A DNA stretch of 64,000 nt, taken from the NCBI RefSeq assembly GCF_018860425.1, contig NZ_JAHKPI010000014.1:1-64000 (forward strand), written 5' to 3'. The position numbers and the translations under genes are program-made. This DNA comes from Marinobacter sp. F3R08. GTDB taxonomy: Bacteria; Pseudomonadota; Gammaproteobacteria; Pseudomonadales; Oleiphilaceae. Positions 52,795 through 61,267 of the stretch are shown here, piece after piece. The notes under the pieces were generated by a model. That model was not told the DNA's origin. It saw nothing but the letters and a program-made list of their open reading frames with translations, and searched no databases. Each line of letters starts with the position of its first letter. The stretch's first letter is position 1.

Positions 52795-53364
52795 TCAAGA
52801 GTTCACATAAGCTGCCCATACAGTAAGGGCTGAGAATGTCATAAACAGGACACTCGCACCAATCCGGGCTGTGGCAAGGGGTAACCGTTCCATCAACCAG
52901 CTCCCTGCCATGATAACCGGTATATTGGCGAGCAGCATCCCCACAGTGGTACCGAGAATAACCCACAGGGTCTCGTCATAGCGAGCAGCAAGCACAACGG
53001 TTGCCACCTGGGTCTTGTCGCCAATTTCGGCCAGGAAGAACATGACGGTAGTGGCCATGAATGCGCCCATCCCCAGAAACCTGGAGTCGTCATTGTCGTC
53101 TTTGTCCGGCACCAGCAACCACAGCGCGATGGCGACAAAGCTCAGGGCCAGAAGCCACGGTAACCAGGCCTGCGGAATAACCGACGCCACCCAGGCACCA
53201 AGCCAGGCCGATAAGGCATGATTGAGTACCGTAGCAACAAGAATGCCGAGGACGATCGGCAGACGGGCGGCATAACGGGCTACAAGGAAAAGCGATAGCA
53301 GCTGGGTCTTGTCACCAATTTCCGCGATGGCGACGGCGACCGTTGAGGCGAGAAATGTCTCCAT
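52795..53364 (-). CDS. TMEM165/GDT1 family (UPF0016) cation exporter
   Basis: A 189-residue inner-membrane protein with six helices and two copies of the family motif: AEIGDKTQLLSLFLVAR near residue 14 and AEIGDKTQVATVVLAAR near 113. The E-x-G-D-K-T motifs bind divalent cations. Bacterial members export Mn2+, while others move Ca2+. A stem-loop lies in the 57-bp leader but does not look like the yybP-ykoY manganese riboswitch. Confidence 0.92.
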   Translation of the reverse strand: METFLASTVAVAIAEIGDKTQLLSLFLVARYAARLPIVLGILVATVLNHALSAWLGAWVASVIPQAWLPWLLALSFVAIALWLLVPDKDDNDDSRFLGMGAFMATTVMFFLAEIGDKTQVATVVLAARYDETLWVILGTTVGMLLANIPVIMAGSWLMERLPLATARIGASVLFMTFSALTVWAAYVNS

Positions 53365-53373
53365 AAAAGCTCC

Positions 53374-53414
53374 AGGGCGGATGATCAGATAACAGAAAAC
53401 CCACCTTCCGCCCT
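53374..53414. other. Stem-loop in the gap upstream of the GDT1 family gene
   Basis: AGGGCGGA (53374-53381) and TCCGCCCT (53407-53414) pair perfectly, with a possible extension by three pairs, around a 25-base A+T-rich loop. It occupies nearly the whole gap between the MFS and exporter genes, and on the minus strand would sit in the exporter's 5-prime region. It may end the MFS message or regulate the exporter; the sequence does not decide. Confidence 0.45.
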
Positions 53415-53421
53415 ATGGAGG

Positions 53422-54813
53422 TCAGGCCCGCATTTTCCATACCGGTATTGCGGCAAGCGCGACAAATCCAGCCACCAGCCACCAGGCCGAATGAAAGGCA
53501 TTGATCGTCGGCGTGCCGGCGCTGTGCTCTCCAAACTCGATCGTCAATGCCACCAGGTTGACACCAAAAGCACCACCGAGCTGACGCATGAAATTCAGGG
53601 TGCTCGAACCCGCACCCAGCTCGTGGGATTCAAGCGGGTTCAGCGCGCCCGTGGACAACGCCGGAAGCATGAAGCCGATACCGATCCGGCCAAGCACCGT
53701 CCACAGTGCCAGCCAGCCAAACGCCAGATCGAGGTCGGAGACGGCGAACAGAACGGCCGAGAGGGCAAACACTCCGATGCCAAAAACAACCAGAGACCGT
53801 GCACTCTGGCTATCTGCCAGCCTGCCCGCAAGCGGAAATGTCATTCCCAGGACAATGCCGGCGGGCAGCATCAGCACCCCGGCCTCAGTCGCAGTAAACC
53901 CAAGGGCCGTCTGCACGAACAGGGGAATAAGATAGGTCGACCCAAACAGCGCAAGCCCCAGTGCCATAGCCCCGATACAGGCGAACAGAAAAGCCGGTTT
54001 GCGCAACAGGCCAATGTTCACCAGCGGGTGCAGCGTGCGCCGTTCACGCACGATAAACAGCAGCAAGAAGCCCAGTGTCAGCAGACCTTCCGCAACAAGC
54101 CAGTTCGTCTGGCCCGCTGTCTGCTGGAGTCGGTTTAATGTATCCAGCGACAACCCGATGGTCAGACCCAGCAATATTAAACCAGGCAAATCAAAACGGT
54201 AAGGTGATGGCCTGGAGACCGGCAAGGGAAGAAATCGCCAGGCCATCAGCACCCCCACAAGCGTTACCGGAGCCGGTGCAAACATCACGTAGCGCCAGTC
54301 CAGCTGGTCAACAAGGAACCCGCCCAGAACCGGCCCGAGTGCCGGCGCCAGGATCACTCCCATGCCATAGATGCCCATAGCCTGGCCACGACGATCACGG
54401 GGGAAAATCCGGAAGACAAGATACATTCCCATGGGTTGCATCAGACCCGCCATGGCCCCCTGGCCAATCCTCGCAGCAATAAGCTGACCGGGCGTCTCAG
54501 CAAAGCCGCCAGCAAGGGAAATCAGGGTAAACAGGAACATCGCCAGGGAAAGGGTCTTGCGAACCCCGAAGTGATCCAGTAGCCAGGAGGAAGCGAGCAT
54601 GGTGGTGGTCATCGCGGCAATGAAGCCCGTCGCCAGCCAATGGACCTGGCCCTGACGAATTCCGAACTCCACCATGATGTCATGCAGCGCCACGTTGACG
54701 ACCGTAGCACTGAGAACCGTGGCCATGGTACCTATCATCACAGTAGCCACAGCCAGCCAACGCCAGCGATCCCCGTACCGGGCCTTCAGGCCCTCAACCG
54801 AGTTATCAGCCAA
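53422..54813 (-). CDS. MFS multidrug efflux transporter, DHA2 (EmrB/QacA) family
   Basis: A 463-residue protein with 14 expected helices. The DHA2 signs are SATVVNVALHDIMVEFG near residue 38, LLDHFGVRKTLSLAMFLFT (motif A) near 80 and ILAPALGPVLGGFLVDQLDWRY without one break, the motif C glycine-proline pattern. It expels drugs or other small hydrophobic compounds with protons. It lies 3 bp after the marR-type gene on the same strand, so that regulator probably controls it. Confidence 0.9.
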   Translation of the reverse strand: MADNSVEGLKARYGDRWRWLAVATVMIGTMATVLSATVVNVALHDIMVEFGIRQGQVHWLATGFIAAMTTTMLASSWLLDHFGVRKTLSLAMFLFTLISLAGGFAETPGQLIAARIGQGAMAGLMQPMGMYLVFRIFPRDRRGQAMGIYGMGVILAPALGPVLGGFLVDQLDWRYVMFAPAPVTLVGVLMAWRFLPLPVSRPSPYRFDLPGLILLGLTIGLSLDTLNRLQQTAGQTNWLVAEGLLTLGFLLLFIVRERRTLHPLVNIGLLRKPAFLFACIGAMALGLALFGSTYLIPLFVQTALGFTATEAGVLMLPAGIVLGMTFPLAGRLADSQSARSLVVFGIGVFALSAVLFAVSDLDLAFGWLALWTVLGRIGIGFMLPALSTGALNPLESHELGAGSSTLNFMRQLGGAFGVNLVALTIEFGEHSAGTPTINAFHSAWWLVAGFVALAAIPVWKMRA

Positions 54814-54816
54814 GGA

Positions 54817-55242
54817 CTATTTCTGCTTTTCGGCGTTTTCCAGGATTTTGTGGAAAACTTTCACAGTGCATTCGATGTCCTTCTCGCTGATACCCTCAAG
54901 CATTTCCTCACGCAGCGTTTCTGCTCGCTCCGAAAGGTCATCCATGAAGGCCCTTCCGGCACTTGTCAGGTGCAGGCGACGGGCTCGGCGATCGTTCGGA
55001 CAAGGCCGCCGCTCGATAAGGCCCTGCTGCTCCAGACTGTCCAGCAATCGAACCAGGGTGGGATTTTCGATCGCCATGAGGCTGGCCAGTTCACGCTGGG
55101 TAAGGCCTTCACCGCCTTTTTCCAGATACACCATCGTGCTCCAGCGTGCCTGGGTGACGCCCAGATCCTTCAAGCGCTCGTCTAGCATTTTTCTCCAGCG
55201 CCGGGTAACCCGGGCTACGGCAAAAGGAAACTGGTCTCTCAT
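54817..55242 (-). CDS. MarR family regulator
   Basis: A 141-residue winged-helix regulator. It shows LGVTQARWSTMVYLEKGGEG then LTQRELASLMAIENPTLVRL and the wing IERRPCPNDRRARRLHLT. It has one Cys in the wing (RRPCPND), a place where oxidants might act, but this is only a guess. It is the first gene of a two-gene unit with the MFS pump, 3 bp apart, so the two are translated together. The operator should lie in the 439-bp gap upstream. Confidence 0.92.
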   Translation of the reverse strand: MRDQFPFAVARVTRRWRKMLDERLKDLGVTQARWSTMVYLEKGGEGLTQRELASLMAIENPTLVRLLDSLEQQGLIERRPCPNDRRARRLHLTSAGRAFMDDLSERAETLREEMLEGISEKDIECTVKVFHKILENAEKQK

Positions 55243-55681
55243 TGTACGTCACTCCATAAACAGGTATGGCTTGGGTCAGGGCCTGGCACAGCTCCAAACT
55301 CAGCAGATAACTCACATTATCGGAAAGTCACCAATAGTATGCTAACCATTGAGATAAAAACAGATATGAAAGTAAAAACAAAATCGGTGAAAACCGAAAG
55401 CTCCAGCAGCCGTTTACGCGGTATCATTGACCCGTACGAATGAGCCAGGAAGGCGATCATTCAGAGCGCCACAGAGTGTCTTCTGGCAAGTATCGTCTAA
55501 AATAAATGAAGACATCGTCTTTTCCGCTGCGTAACAGACGAGGAACGTGGAAGAGAAACAATCTGACACGCCCCGCAATCTGCCAACTGCATCACAGTTT
55601 CCGCAAAGACTGCCATGGAGCGGTTTGACAAGGTTTTACATTAATGTGCCGTAACAGACCCTGTGCGATCGAGCAGGTAAC
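55243..55681. promoter_or_regulatory. Divergent 439-bp gap between the MarR and WYL genes with candidate sites
   Basis: No open frame here is convincing. The half next to marR (55300-55400) is A+T-rich and likely holds that promoter. The WYL side has a small palindrome AAGAC-ATC-GTCTT (55509-55521) and a ten-base direct repeat CGTAACAGAC at 55530-55539 and 55650-55659, exactly 120 bp apart. A TTGACA (55625-55630) lies 50 bp before the WYL start but has no clear -10 partner at a proper distance. Confidence 0.4.
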
Positions 55682-56623
55682 ATGTTTAAGAGCTATTCAT
55701 TGGACCGTGAGCGCCTGGATATGAAAAAAACGGACTGGCCCATCCGCTGGGATCTGCTGCTTCGCTATCGACTGATTGAAACTATTGCCCTGTGGGAAGG
55801 TCGTCTGACCACCAACCATATCTGCCATAGCTTTGGCATCGGTCGTCAGCAAGCGTCCAAGGACATCAATACCTATCTGCGTGAGTTGGCGCCCGGAAAC
55901 CTGGTGTATGACCGTCACCTGAAAGGTTATGTACCGGCGGCGAAATTTCGCCCGGTGGTAACCCACGGCGTGGTCAACGAGTATCTGGATCTACTTGCCC
56001 GCCAGCAAAACCTGAGTGATACCTTCGAAGCTCTGAGTATCGACCTGCCGGGTAGCACGGTAGTGCAGGGTCCGAGCCGTGTGATTGAACCAGAAACCAT
56101 GAGAAACGTGGTGACGGCAACACGGCAAGGCAGACAGTTGCGCGCCAGCTACGCCTCCCTGAGCCGGCCGGAAGCAGTGGAGAGCATTCTTGAACCCCAC
56201 ACTCTGGTTTGCTCCGGTGACAGCTGGCATTTGAGAGCCTGGTGCGACTCCAACCGTGAATTCCGGGACTTTGCCCTGAGCCGTTTCCGAGCCTCGCCCG
56301 AAGCCCTGAGACAGCGCGCCAAGCATAGCCAGGAGCAGGACGAGCACTGGAACAGAGAGGTTACCCTGATGGTCACCCCGGACCAGCGATTGACAGAGCC
56401 CCAGCAACAAATCATTGCCCGGGACTATGGCATGGAACATGGCCACCTGAAGGTGTCCACCCGCGCCGCACTCGCCCCCTATGTGCTGTCACGCCTTGGA
56501 ATTACCTTTGACAACCAGCACCCGGATCCCCTGGTACAACAGCTTGAGCTGGCAAACCCGGAGCAACTAGGGTTTGGCAGTAAACGCGAACAGGCACTGA
56601 AGGCCGTTGCCGGTCTCAGTTAA
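55682..56623 (+). CDS. WYL-domain transcriptional regulator (BrxR/CapW-like)
   Basis: A 313-residue protein. The N-terminal part has a winged-helix region (RYRLIETIALWEGRLTTNHIC then FGIGRQQASKDINTYLREL), and the middle holds a WYL-type domain: RQLRASYASLSRPEAVE near residue 150, then LEPHTLVCSGDSWHLRAWC and FRDFALSRFRASPEA. The WYL triad reads as changed residues, as is usual in this branch. A C-terminal WCX-like part follows. Homologues BrxR and CapW are repressors in anti-phage loci that respond to a ligand, probably a nucleic acid or nucleotide. Here it lies 9 bp before a secreted nuclease gene. Confidence 0.8.
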   Translation: MFKSYSLDRERLDMKKTDWPIRWDLLLRYRLIETIALWEGRLTTNHICHSFGIGRQQASKDINTYLRELAPGNLVYDRHLKGYVPAAKFRPVVTHGVVNEYLDLLARQQNLSDTFEALSIDLPGSTVVQGPSRVIEPETMRNVVTATRQGRQLRASYASLSRPEAVESILEPHTLVCSGDSWHLRAWCDSNREFRDFALSRFRASPEALRQRAKHSQEQDEHWNREVTLMVTPDQRLTEPQQQIIARDYGMEHGHLKVSTRAALAPYVLSRLGITFDNQHPDPLVQQLELANPEQLGFGSKREQALKAVAGLS

Positions 56624-56632
56624 ACCACCAGC

Positions 56633-58393
56633 GTGAACCCTGAAATCTCGCGCTGTTCTTTGCTCTGCAGCCTGATTCTGTTGCTCCTGCCCATTGCTGC
56701 AGCGGCAGAATCAGCCTGCGGTGACTCAGCAACCCCCATTTCCGTTATCCAGGGCAAAGGCCCCACCTCAGCACTGGCCGGGAAGACGGTAACGGTTGAA
56801 GGCATTCTGACCCACGATGTCCGGTCGGCAGGAGGGTTCCGCGGATTTTATCTGCAGCAGGCGGATCATCAGACCGACAATGATCCTGCAACTTCCGAGG
56901 CGCTTTTCGTTTTTACCGACCGAGGTACCGGCAAGCCCGGGACACGTCTGCGGGTAACCGGCAGGGTGAAGGAGCACCATGGCCTGACGGAACTGGTCGC
57001 GCTCAAGAGTCTCCAGACCTGCGGACGGGAAACTCTGCCAGCCCCGATCACCCTGACACTGCCCTGGTCCGTCAACCCGGAGCATCTGGAAAACATGCGG
57101 GTGACTTTCCAGGATCCCCTGACGGTAGTGGACAACTACAATCTGGCGCGCTTCGGAGAGTTGGCTCTGGCGGCCGCTGATCAGGTCCAACCGACCGAGT
57201 ACCGACAACCGGGCCGCCAGGCTCACCAGGAGTCGGTCCGGAACCGGCAGAACCGGGTTCTGCTGGATGATAACCGATCCCTGCGCAATCCCAGCCCTGT
57301 GCCCTGGCCTCCGGAGGGATTGTCATCAACAACCGTGCGGGCCGGCGACCAGGTTGACGGGCTTATTGGCGTACTCGACTACCGGTTTGGCGCCTGGCGG
57401 ATCCAGCCGACACTGGAACCACGCTTCCTCGCAACCAATCCGAGAGTGGTGGCGACAACATCCCGATCGAGTGATTCAATTCGGGTTCTGGCACTGAATC
57501 TCGGTAATTATTTCAACGGAGACGGCCGGGGCGGTGATTTCCCTACGTCCAGAGGTGCCGAAACAGCGGCCGGGTTTCAGCGCCAGCAGCAACGGCTGAT
57601 ACAAACCCTCCTGGCCCCGAATCCGGACATTCTGGCGGTCACTGAACTGGAGAACGACGGCTACGCATCCAACAGCGCCATAGCGACACTGGCCGCCGCC
57701 CTGGGCGCTCCCTGGCGGTTTGTCAGCACGCCGGGCAAGGATGGTAACGACGCCATCCGGACAGGACTGCTCTATCGCAGCGACCGGGTGAACGCGATCG
57801 GCCAGCCGGAACGACTGGCCCACGGTTCCTTCCGGTCTGCAGGCCGTCCACCGTTGGCACAGGACTTCCAGCGCACCGGCGGTGAGGATAGCGTCAGGGT
57901 CGTGGTTCCACACCTGAAATCCAAATCCTGCCGGGGAGCCCGGGGCGATGATCGGGATCAGGCTGACGGGCAGGGCTGTTTCGCCAGCCGCAGGGCCGCC
58001 GAAGCCAAAACACTGGCCAACTGGTCCGGCACCAGATCCGGGGACCCACGCTCAGCGGGCACCCTGATTATCGGCGACCTCAACAGTTATGCCCGCGAAC
58101 AATCACTTGCCGTACTGGCAGGAGCTGGCTTCATGAGCATGGTGCACCATTTTCATCCGTGCACTGAAAACGCCTGCCCTCACTACACCTACCGGTACCG
58201 GGGAGAGAAAGGTACGCTCGATTACGCGCTCGCTTCAGAAGAACTGAAACCCCGGGTAATCAGCGCCCGGAGCTGGCTGGTAAATGCCGATGAACCCAGG
58301 GCTCTTGGCTACCGGAGCAATCAGGGCCTGTCCCGGAGCGGGCCCTGGCGCTCTACCGACCACAACCCGGTTATTATCGACTTGAAGCTCTGA
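56633..58393 (+). CDS. Secreted ExeM/NucH-type endonuclease
   Basis: A 586-residue protein with a signal peptide (to about residue 25, ending PIAAAAES). Residues about 40-265 form an OB-fold region of the kind that precedes the catalytic part in ExeM/NucH nucleases. Residues about 280-585 are an endonuclease/exonuclease/phosphatase domain with VLALNLGNYFNGDGRGGDFP, VTELENDG, IIGDLNSYAREQ and the ending RSTDHNPVIIDL. Such enzymes cut extracellular DNA for nutrients or biofilm dispersal. Four to six Cys in the C-terminal half suggest disulfides. The start is a GTG at 56633, 9 bp after the WYL gene stop, so the two probably share a message. Confidence 0.87.
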   Translation: MNPEISRCSLLCSLILLLLPIAAAAESACGDSATPISVIQGKGPTSALAGKTVTVEGILTHDVRSAGGFRGFYLQQADHQTDNDPATSEALFVFTDRGTGKPGTRLRVTGRVKEHHGLTELVALKSLQTCGRETLPAPITLTLPWSVNPEHLENMRVTFQDPLTVVDNYNLARFGELALAAADQVQPTEYRQPGRQAHQESVRNRQNRVLLDDNRSLRNPSPVPWPPEGLSSTTVRAGDQVDGLIGVLDYRFGAWRIQPTLEPRFLATNPRVVATTSRSSDSIRVLALNLGNYFNGDGRGGDFPTSRGAETAAGFQRQQQRLIQTLLAPNPDILAVTELENDGYASNSAIATLAAALGAPWRFVSTPGKDGNDAIRTGLLYRSDRVNAIGQPERLAHGSFRSAGRPPLAQDFQRTGGEDSVRVVVPHLKSKSCRGARGDDRDQADGQGCFASRRAAEAKTLANWSGTRSGDPRSAGTLIIGDLNSYAREQSLAVLAGAGFMSMVHHFHPCTENACPHYTYRYRGEKGTLDYALASEELKPRVISARSWLVNADEPRALGYRSNQGLSRSGPWRSTDHNPVIIDLKL

Positions 58394-58425
58394 TCGTCCG
58401 GAACCGGACACTGGCGCCCGGGCAA

Positions 58426-59082
58426 TCAGTCAATACCGATGATCTTGTGCATCTGCAGGGTAAGGCGCCACTGAGGATGGGCCAGACAGTATTCGGTCGC
58501 CCTTCGGGTATTACTTTGTTTGATGTCGTCCACATCCGTCTCCCTGACCGCCGGCGATGCCATGGGAGACAGGAAATAATGGCTGGCGCGAATGCCCAGG
58601 AATCGTTCAGGCATAGCCAACGGCTGTGGAAATACCAGTTTCAGCTCATCGCAGGCGTCGATCACAACCGGGGCATCGGCCTTCGGACTGACGCACAGCC
58701 AGTCAATGCCCTCGGGCGCCGGCAACGTGCCGTTAGTCTCCACCCCCACTTCGAAGCCCCGTCCGTGCAGTGCTTCGATCAGGGCAGAATCCAGTTGCAA
58801 CAGAGGCTCGCCACCGGTACAGACCACGTAGGGCTTACCCGGGGCGTCCGGCCAGAGATCGCCAATGTGACTGGCCAGAGCTTCAGGTGACTCGAACCGG
58901 CCACCATTCTGGCCATCGGTACCGATAAAATCCGTATCACAGAAATTACAGACAGCACTGGCACGGTCTTTCTCCCGCCCGGTCCACAGATTGCACTTGC
59001 TGAACCGGCAGAATACCGCAGCGCGACCAGCCTGCGCCCCTTCTCCCTGTAGCGTATAAAACGCTTCCTTGACCCGATACAT
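58426..59082 (-). CDS. queE: 7-carboxy-7-deazaguanine synthase
   Basis: A 218-residue radical SAM enzyme that turns 6-carboxytetrahydropterin into 7-carboxy-7-deazaguanine, a step of queuosine synthesis. The iron-sulfur site has the QueE-specific Cys-x14-Cys-x2-Cys spacing starting at CNLWTG near residue 30 and ending CNFC. The FYTLQGEGAQAGRAAVFCR start and VCTGGEPLLQLD near 88 are also typical. The ATG overlaps the queC stop by one base, so queC and queE are one operon. Confidence 0.95.
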   Translation of the reverse strand: MYRVKEAFYTLQGEGAQAGRAAVFCRFSKCNLWTGREKDRASAVCNFCDTDFIGTDGQNGGRFESPEALASHIGDLWPDAPGKPYVVCTGGEPLLQLDSALIEALHGRGFEVGVETNGTLPAPEGIDWLCVSPKADAPVVIDACDELKLVFPQPLAMPERFLGIRASHYFLSPMASPAVRETDVDDIKQSNTRRATEYCLAHPQWRLTLQMHKIIGID

Positions 59083-59747
59083 CAGCGCTCAACCTCATAC
59101 TGAAGCGGATCCGATATGTCGTTTGCAGCAAACGCTTCGAGACGCTCAACACAGGAGCCACAACGGCCACAGGCCAGGGTCCGGCCGTTGTAGCAGGTCC
59201 AGGTTTGTGAATAGTCCAGCCCCAGACGAAGGCCTTCGGCAAGAATCTGCCCCTTGTCCATGGTCATGAAGGGCGCCTCTATGCCAACGGCTTCGTAGTT
59301 GGCCACACGGCACACCGCGTCCATTTTTTCCACGAACTCGGGGCGGCAGTCCGGATAGATCGCATGATCACCCCCGTGCGCGCCGTACCAGACCTTATCT
59401 GCACCCACGGTAACGGCGTAACCGGTAGCGAGCGACAACAGGATCATGTTGCGGTTCGGTACAACAGTCGCCTTCATACTGTCTTCTTCATAATGCCCCT
59501 CAGGAACATCGATATCGGACGTCAGCGATGACCCTGCCATCACCTCGCTCATGGCCCGGATATCGATTATCTTGTGGGGTATATCCAGAGCACCACACAC
59601 CGAGCGCGCGTACTCCAGCTCCCGGACATGGCGCTGACCGTAATTGAACGACAGGGCATGAACCTTATATCCCCGATCCCTCGCCAGGTGCAGCAGAGTG
59701 TAGGAGTCCATGCCTCCGGAATAAATTACAACGACGGTGTCTGTCAT
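59082..59747 (-). CDS. queC: 7-cyano-7-deazaguanine synthase
   Basis: A 221-residue ATP-dependent enzyme that makes preQ0 from 7-carboxy-7-deazaguanine and ammonia. It has the PP-loop [12 protein letters not shown] near residue 8 and the zinc-binding set with [19 protein letters not shown] near 185. GGGGAG precedes the ATG at 59747. It begins the queC-queE unit. The upstream 185 bp do not show a recognisable preQ1 riboswitch. Confidence 0.96.
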   Translation of the reverse strand: MTDTVVVIYSGGMDSYTLLHLARDRGYKVHALSFNYGQRHVRELEYARSVCGALDIPHKIIDIRAMSEVMAGSSLTSDIDVPEGHYEEDSMKATVVPNRNMILLSLATGYAVTVGADKVWYGAHGGDHAIYPDCRPEFVEKMDAVCRVANYEAVGIEAPFMTMDKGQILAEGLRLGLDYSQTWTCYNGRTLACGRCGSCVERLEAFAANDISDPLQYEVER

Positions 59748-59932
59748 TCGGGCTCCCCGTATGGTGCGATTGGCTATGAGCTGGTTTACTGTCGGCCCCG
59801 GGACAGATTGCTGTCATCGGGCTTTTACAATGAATGGACATATTGTAACAGTGCAGGCACAGGTTGGGTTCGCGTCTCGGGTTCCGGGCGAGTAAACTCG
59901 GCAAAAAACAACTCATCATTTACATTGACGCC

Positions 59933-60466
59933 ATGACTACTATCCAACCGGCATTCATCGATTTCGAGGCATCCAGCCTTGATCTCATCGCAAGCTACCC
60001 GATTGAGGTAGGAGTCTGCATGCCGGACGGCACCCTTCATAGCTGGCTGATCCGCCCTCACGTCCTGTGGCAGGATTGGTCGGAAAGCGCCGAACAGATC
60101 CACGGGATTTCCCGCCAGACCCTTGAAGCAGAGGGTGTTGCGGTCAGCGACGTGGCGAGGGAATTGAATGAGTTGCTACCAGAACAGGTATTTTGTGATG
60201 CCTGGACCTTCGACAGCTTCTGGCTGCACCGCTTGTTCAAGGCGGCCCGCATCAGCCCGGATTTTCAGCTGGAATCCATTTCGGCACTGCTGGAGACCCG
60301 GCAGGTACGCCAGTGGTCAGCTCTTCGCCAACAGGTGATTGCAGATCTGGGACTGCCCGTGCACCGGGCGGCAAATGACGCTCTGATCCTGCATAAAACC
60401 TGGGAACGAATCGGCCTGCAGGATAACGCGCCTGTCGCGTTGTCGGATCAGAGCCGTCAGCTCTGA
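59933..60466 (+). CDS. DEDDh-type 3'-5' exonuclease
   Basis: A 177-residue RNase H-fold nuclease. The four acidic residues are visible: FIDFEASSL (D and E of motif I), CDAWTFDSFW (motif II region) and VHRAANDALI (His-x4-Asp, motif III). It has no polymerase or other attached domain. Members of this kind trim DNA or RNA ends, and a specific role is not evident. The ATG at 59933 fits best; the longer frame adds residues with no family match. Confidence 0.82.
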   Translation: MTTIQPAFIDFEASSLDLIASYPIEVGVCMPDGTLHSWLIRPHVLWQDWSESAEQIHGISRQTLEAEGVAVSDVARELNELLPEQVFCDAWTFDSFWLHRLFKAARISPDFQLESISALLETRQVRQWSALRQQVIADLGLPVHRAANDALILHKTWERIGLQDNAPVALSDQSRQL

Positions 60467-60481
60467 TCCGATTTCAGGCAC

Positions 60482-60736
60482 TCAGTGTCTGAACTGGCGG
60501 GTACGCAATGCGATCACTTCGAGACCATCCCGAAGGGTATTCAATGTCCAGTAAGTGGCCAGTGCCATCAATGCGGCACCGGTCATCGTGAACGCCAGAT
60601 TTTCGCCCACAACCTGATCCTGCGCGGCCAGAAGATACAGGCCAAGAGCAACCATGAGGGCAAGCTCAACCAATGCATGAGTACGGAATTTCTTACTGAC
60701 AGATCCGGCTTCGTCGGACATTTTCTTAGGTTTCAA
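60482..60736 (-). CDS. Small two-helix membrane protein, unknown function
   Basis: An 84-residue protein with two hydrophobic helices (about 22-39 and 46-66), a charged N-terminus rich in Lys and Ser and a short basic tail. I do not recognise a family. It is convergent with the exonuclease gene with 15 bp between the stops and stands alone on its strand. Confidence 0.6.
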   Translation of the reverse strand: MKPKKMSDEAGSVSKKFRTHALVELALMVALGLYLLAAQDQVVGENLAFTMTGAALMALATYWTLNTLRDGLEVIALRTRQFRH

Positions 60737-60840
60737 CCTCAGTCTGTTTGTGGCTATGGGTAAACATTCAGTGTCTAAATTATCGCCAGAACAGTTCCGA
60801 AAATCTGTACGAAGTAGTGGCTACGAAGATTCCACTACCC

Positions 60841-60869
60841 AAAAAAAAACGCAGCCCAGAAGGCTGCGT
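60841..60869 (-). terminator. Strong minus-strand terminator with no known gene before it
   Basis: On the minus strand ACGCAGCC (60869-60862), a five-base loop and GGCTGCGT (60856-60849) are followed by nine T. The only minus-strand gene upstream is the response regulator that ends at 61566, about 700 bp away and beyond a plus-strand gene. A short RNA in 60870-61250 on the minus strand would explain it. A further hairpin, ACTGCCTG with CAGGCAGT, lies just before it near 60890-60912. Confidence 0.75.
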
Positions 60870-61058
60870 AGAAAGGAGAGATCCATAAACTGCCTGGCGC
60901 GGCAGGCAGTCAGGATTGCACAACGTAAAACACGTGACGATGAAAAGTATGCCAAGCACCCGTAGTGCCGTCTGTAGGGGTTTGCCGAAGAGGCCAACCT
61001 ATTGCAAACGGCCCGTTAGCCGATACACTGGTAGACGAACCGAAACACAAGAGCCGGT

Positions 61059-61148
61059 ATGACCAGAATGATTCCACAGTTCATTGCATATACAGCAGCA
61101 GGTTGCCATGCAGGGCAGTCTGTTCGCGTAATGGTGAAAGACATCTAA
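61059..61148 (+). CDS. Possible 29-residue leader peptide upstream of an attenuator
   Basis: A short frame starts with ATG at 61059 and stops at 61146-61148. It reads MTRMIPQFIAYTAAG and ends MVKDI. No clear ribosome site precedes it. It ends 32 bp before the antiterminator stem at 61180, so if translated it could couple ribosome movement to the attenuator, but no run of one codon type is seen that would name an amino-acid signal. Confidence 0.25.
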   Translation: MTRMIPQFIAYTAAGCHAGQSVRVMVKDI

Positions 61149-61179
61149 CGGCTTTCGGTCAGTCCCGGGAGCCTATGTC

Positions 61180-61239
61180 GCGACCGGGTCAGCTTCTCCG
61201 CAGAACCCCGGTCGCCGCAGGCACCGGGGTTTTGTTTTT
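61180..61239 (+). promoter_or_regulatory. Transcription attenuator with exclusive terminator and antiterminator stems
   Basis: AACCCCGGT (61204-61212) pairs with ACCGGGGTT (61223-61231), followed by a T-rich run to 61239: a standard terminator 28 bp before the ATG at 61268. Upstream, CGACCGGGT (61181-61189) can instead pair with ACCCCGGTCG (61205-61214, one C bulged), which takes up the terminator's 5-prime arm. The two stems cannot form together. CCCGGG at 61164-61169 could further pair with CCGGG of the antiterminator. Confidence 0.65.
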
Positions 61240-61267
61240 GCAGCAGCAAAACGACAAGGAGAACATC

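Noticed and set aside
59748-59932. Possible preQ1 riboswitch before queC
   Set aside because: The expected short hairpin followed by an A-rich tail was not found near the queC start.
60750-60965. 71-codon basic open frame
   Set aside because: It runs across the A-run and stem of a strong minus-strand terminator and has no ribosome site; it is more likely chance.
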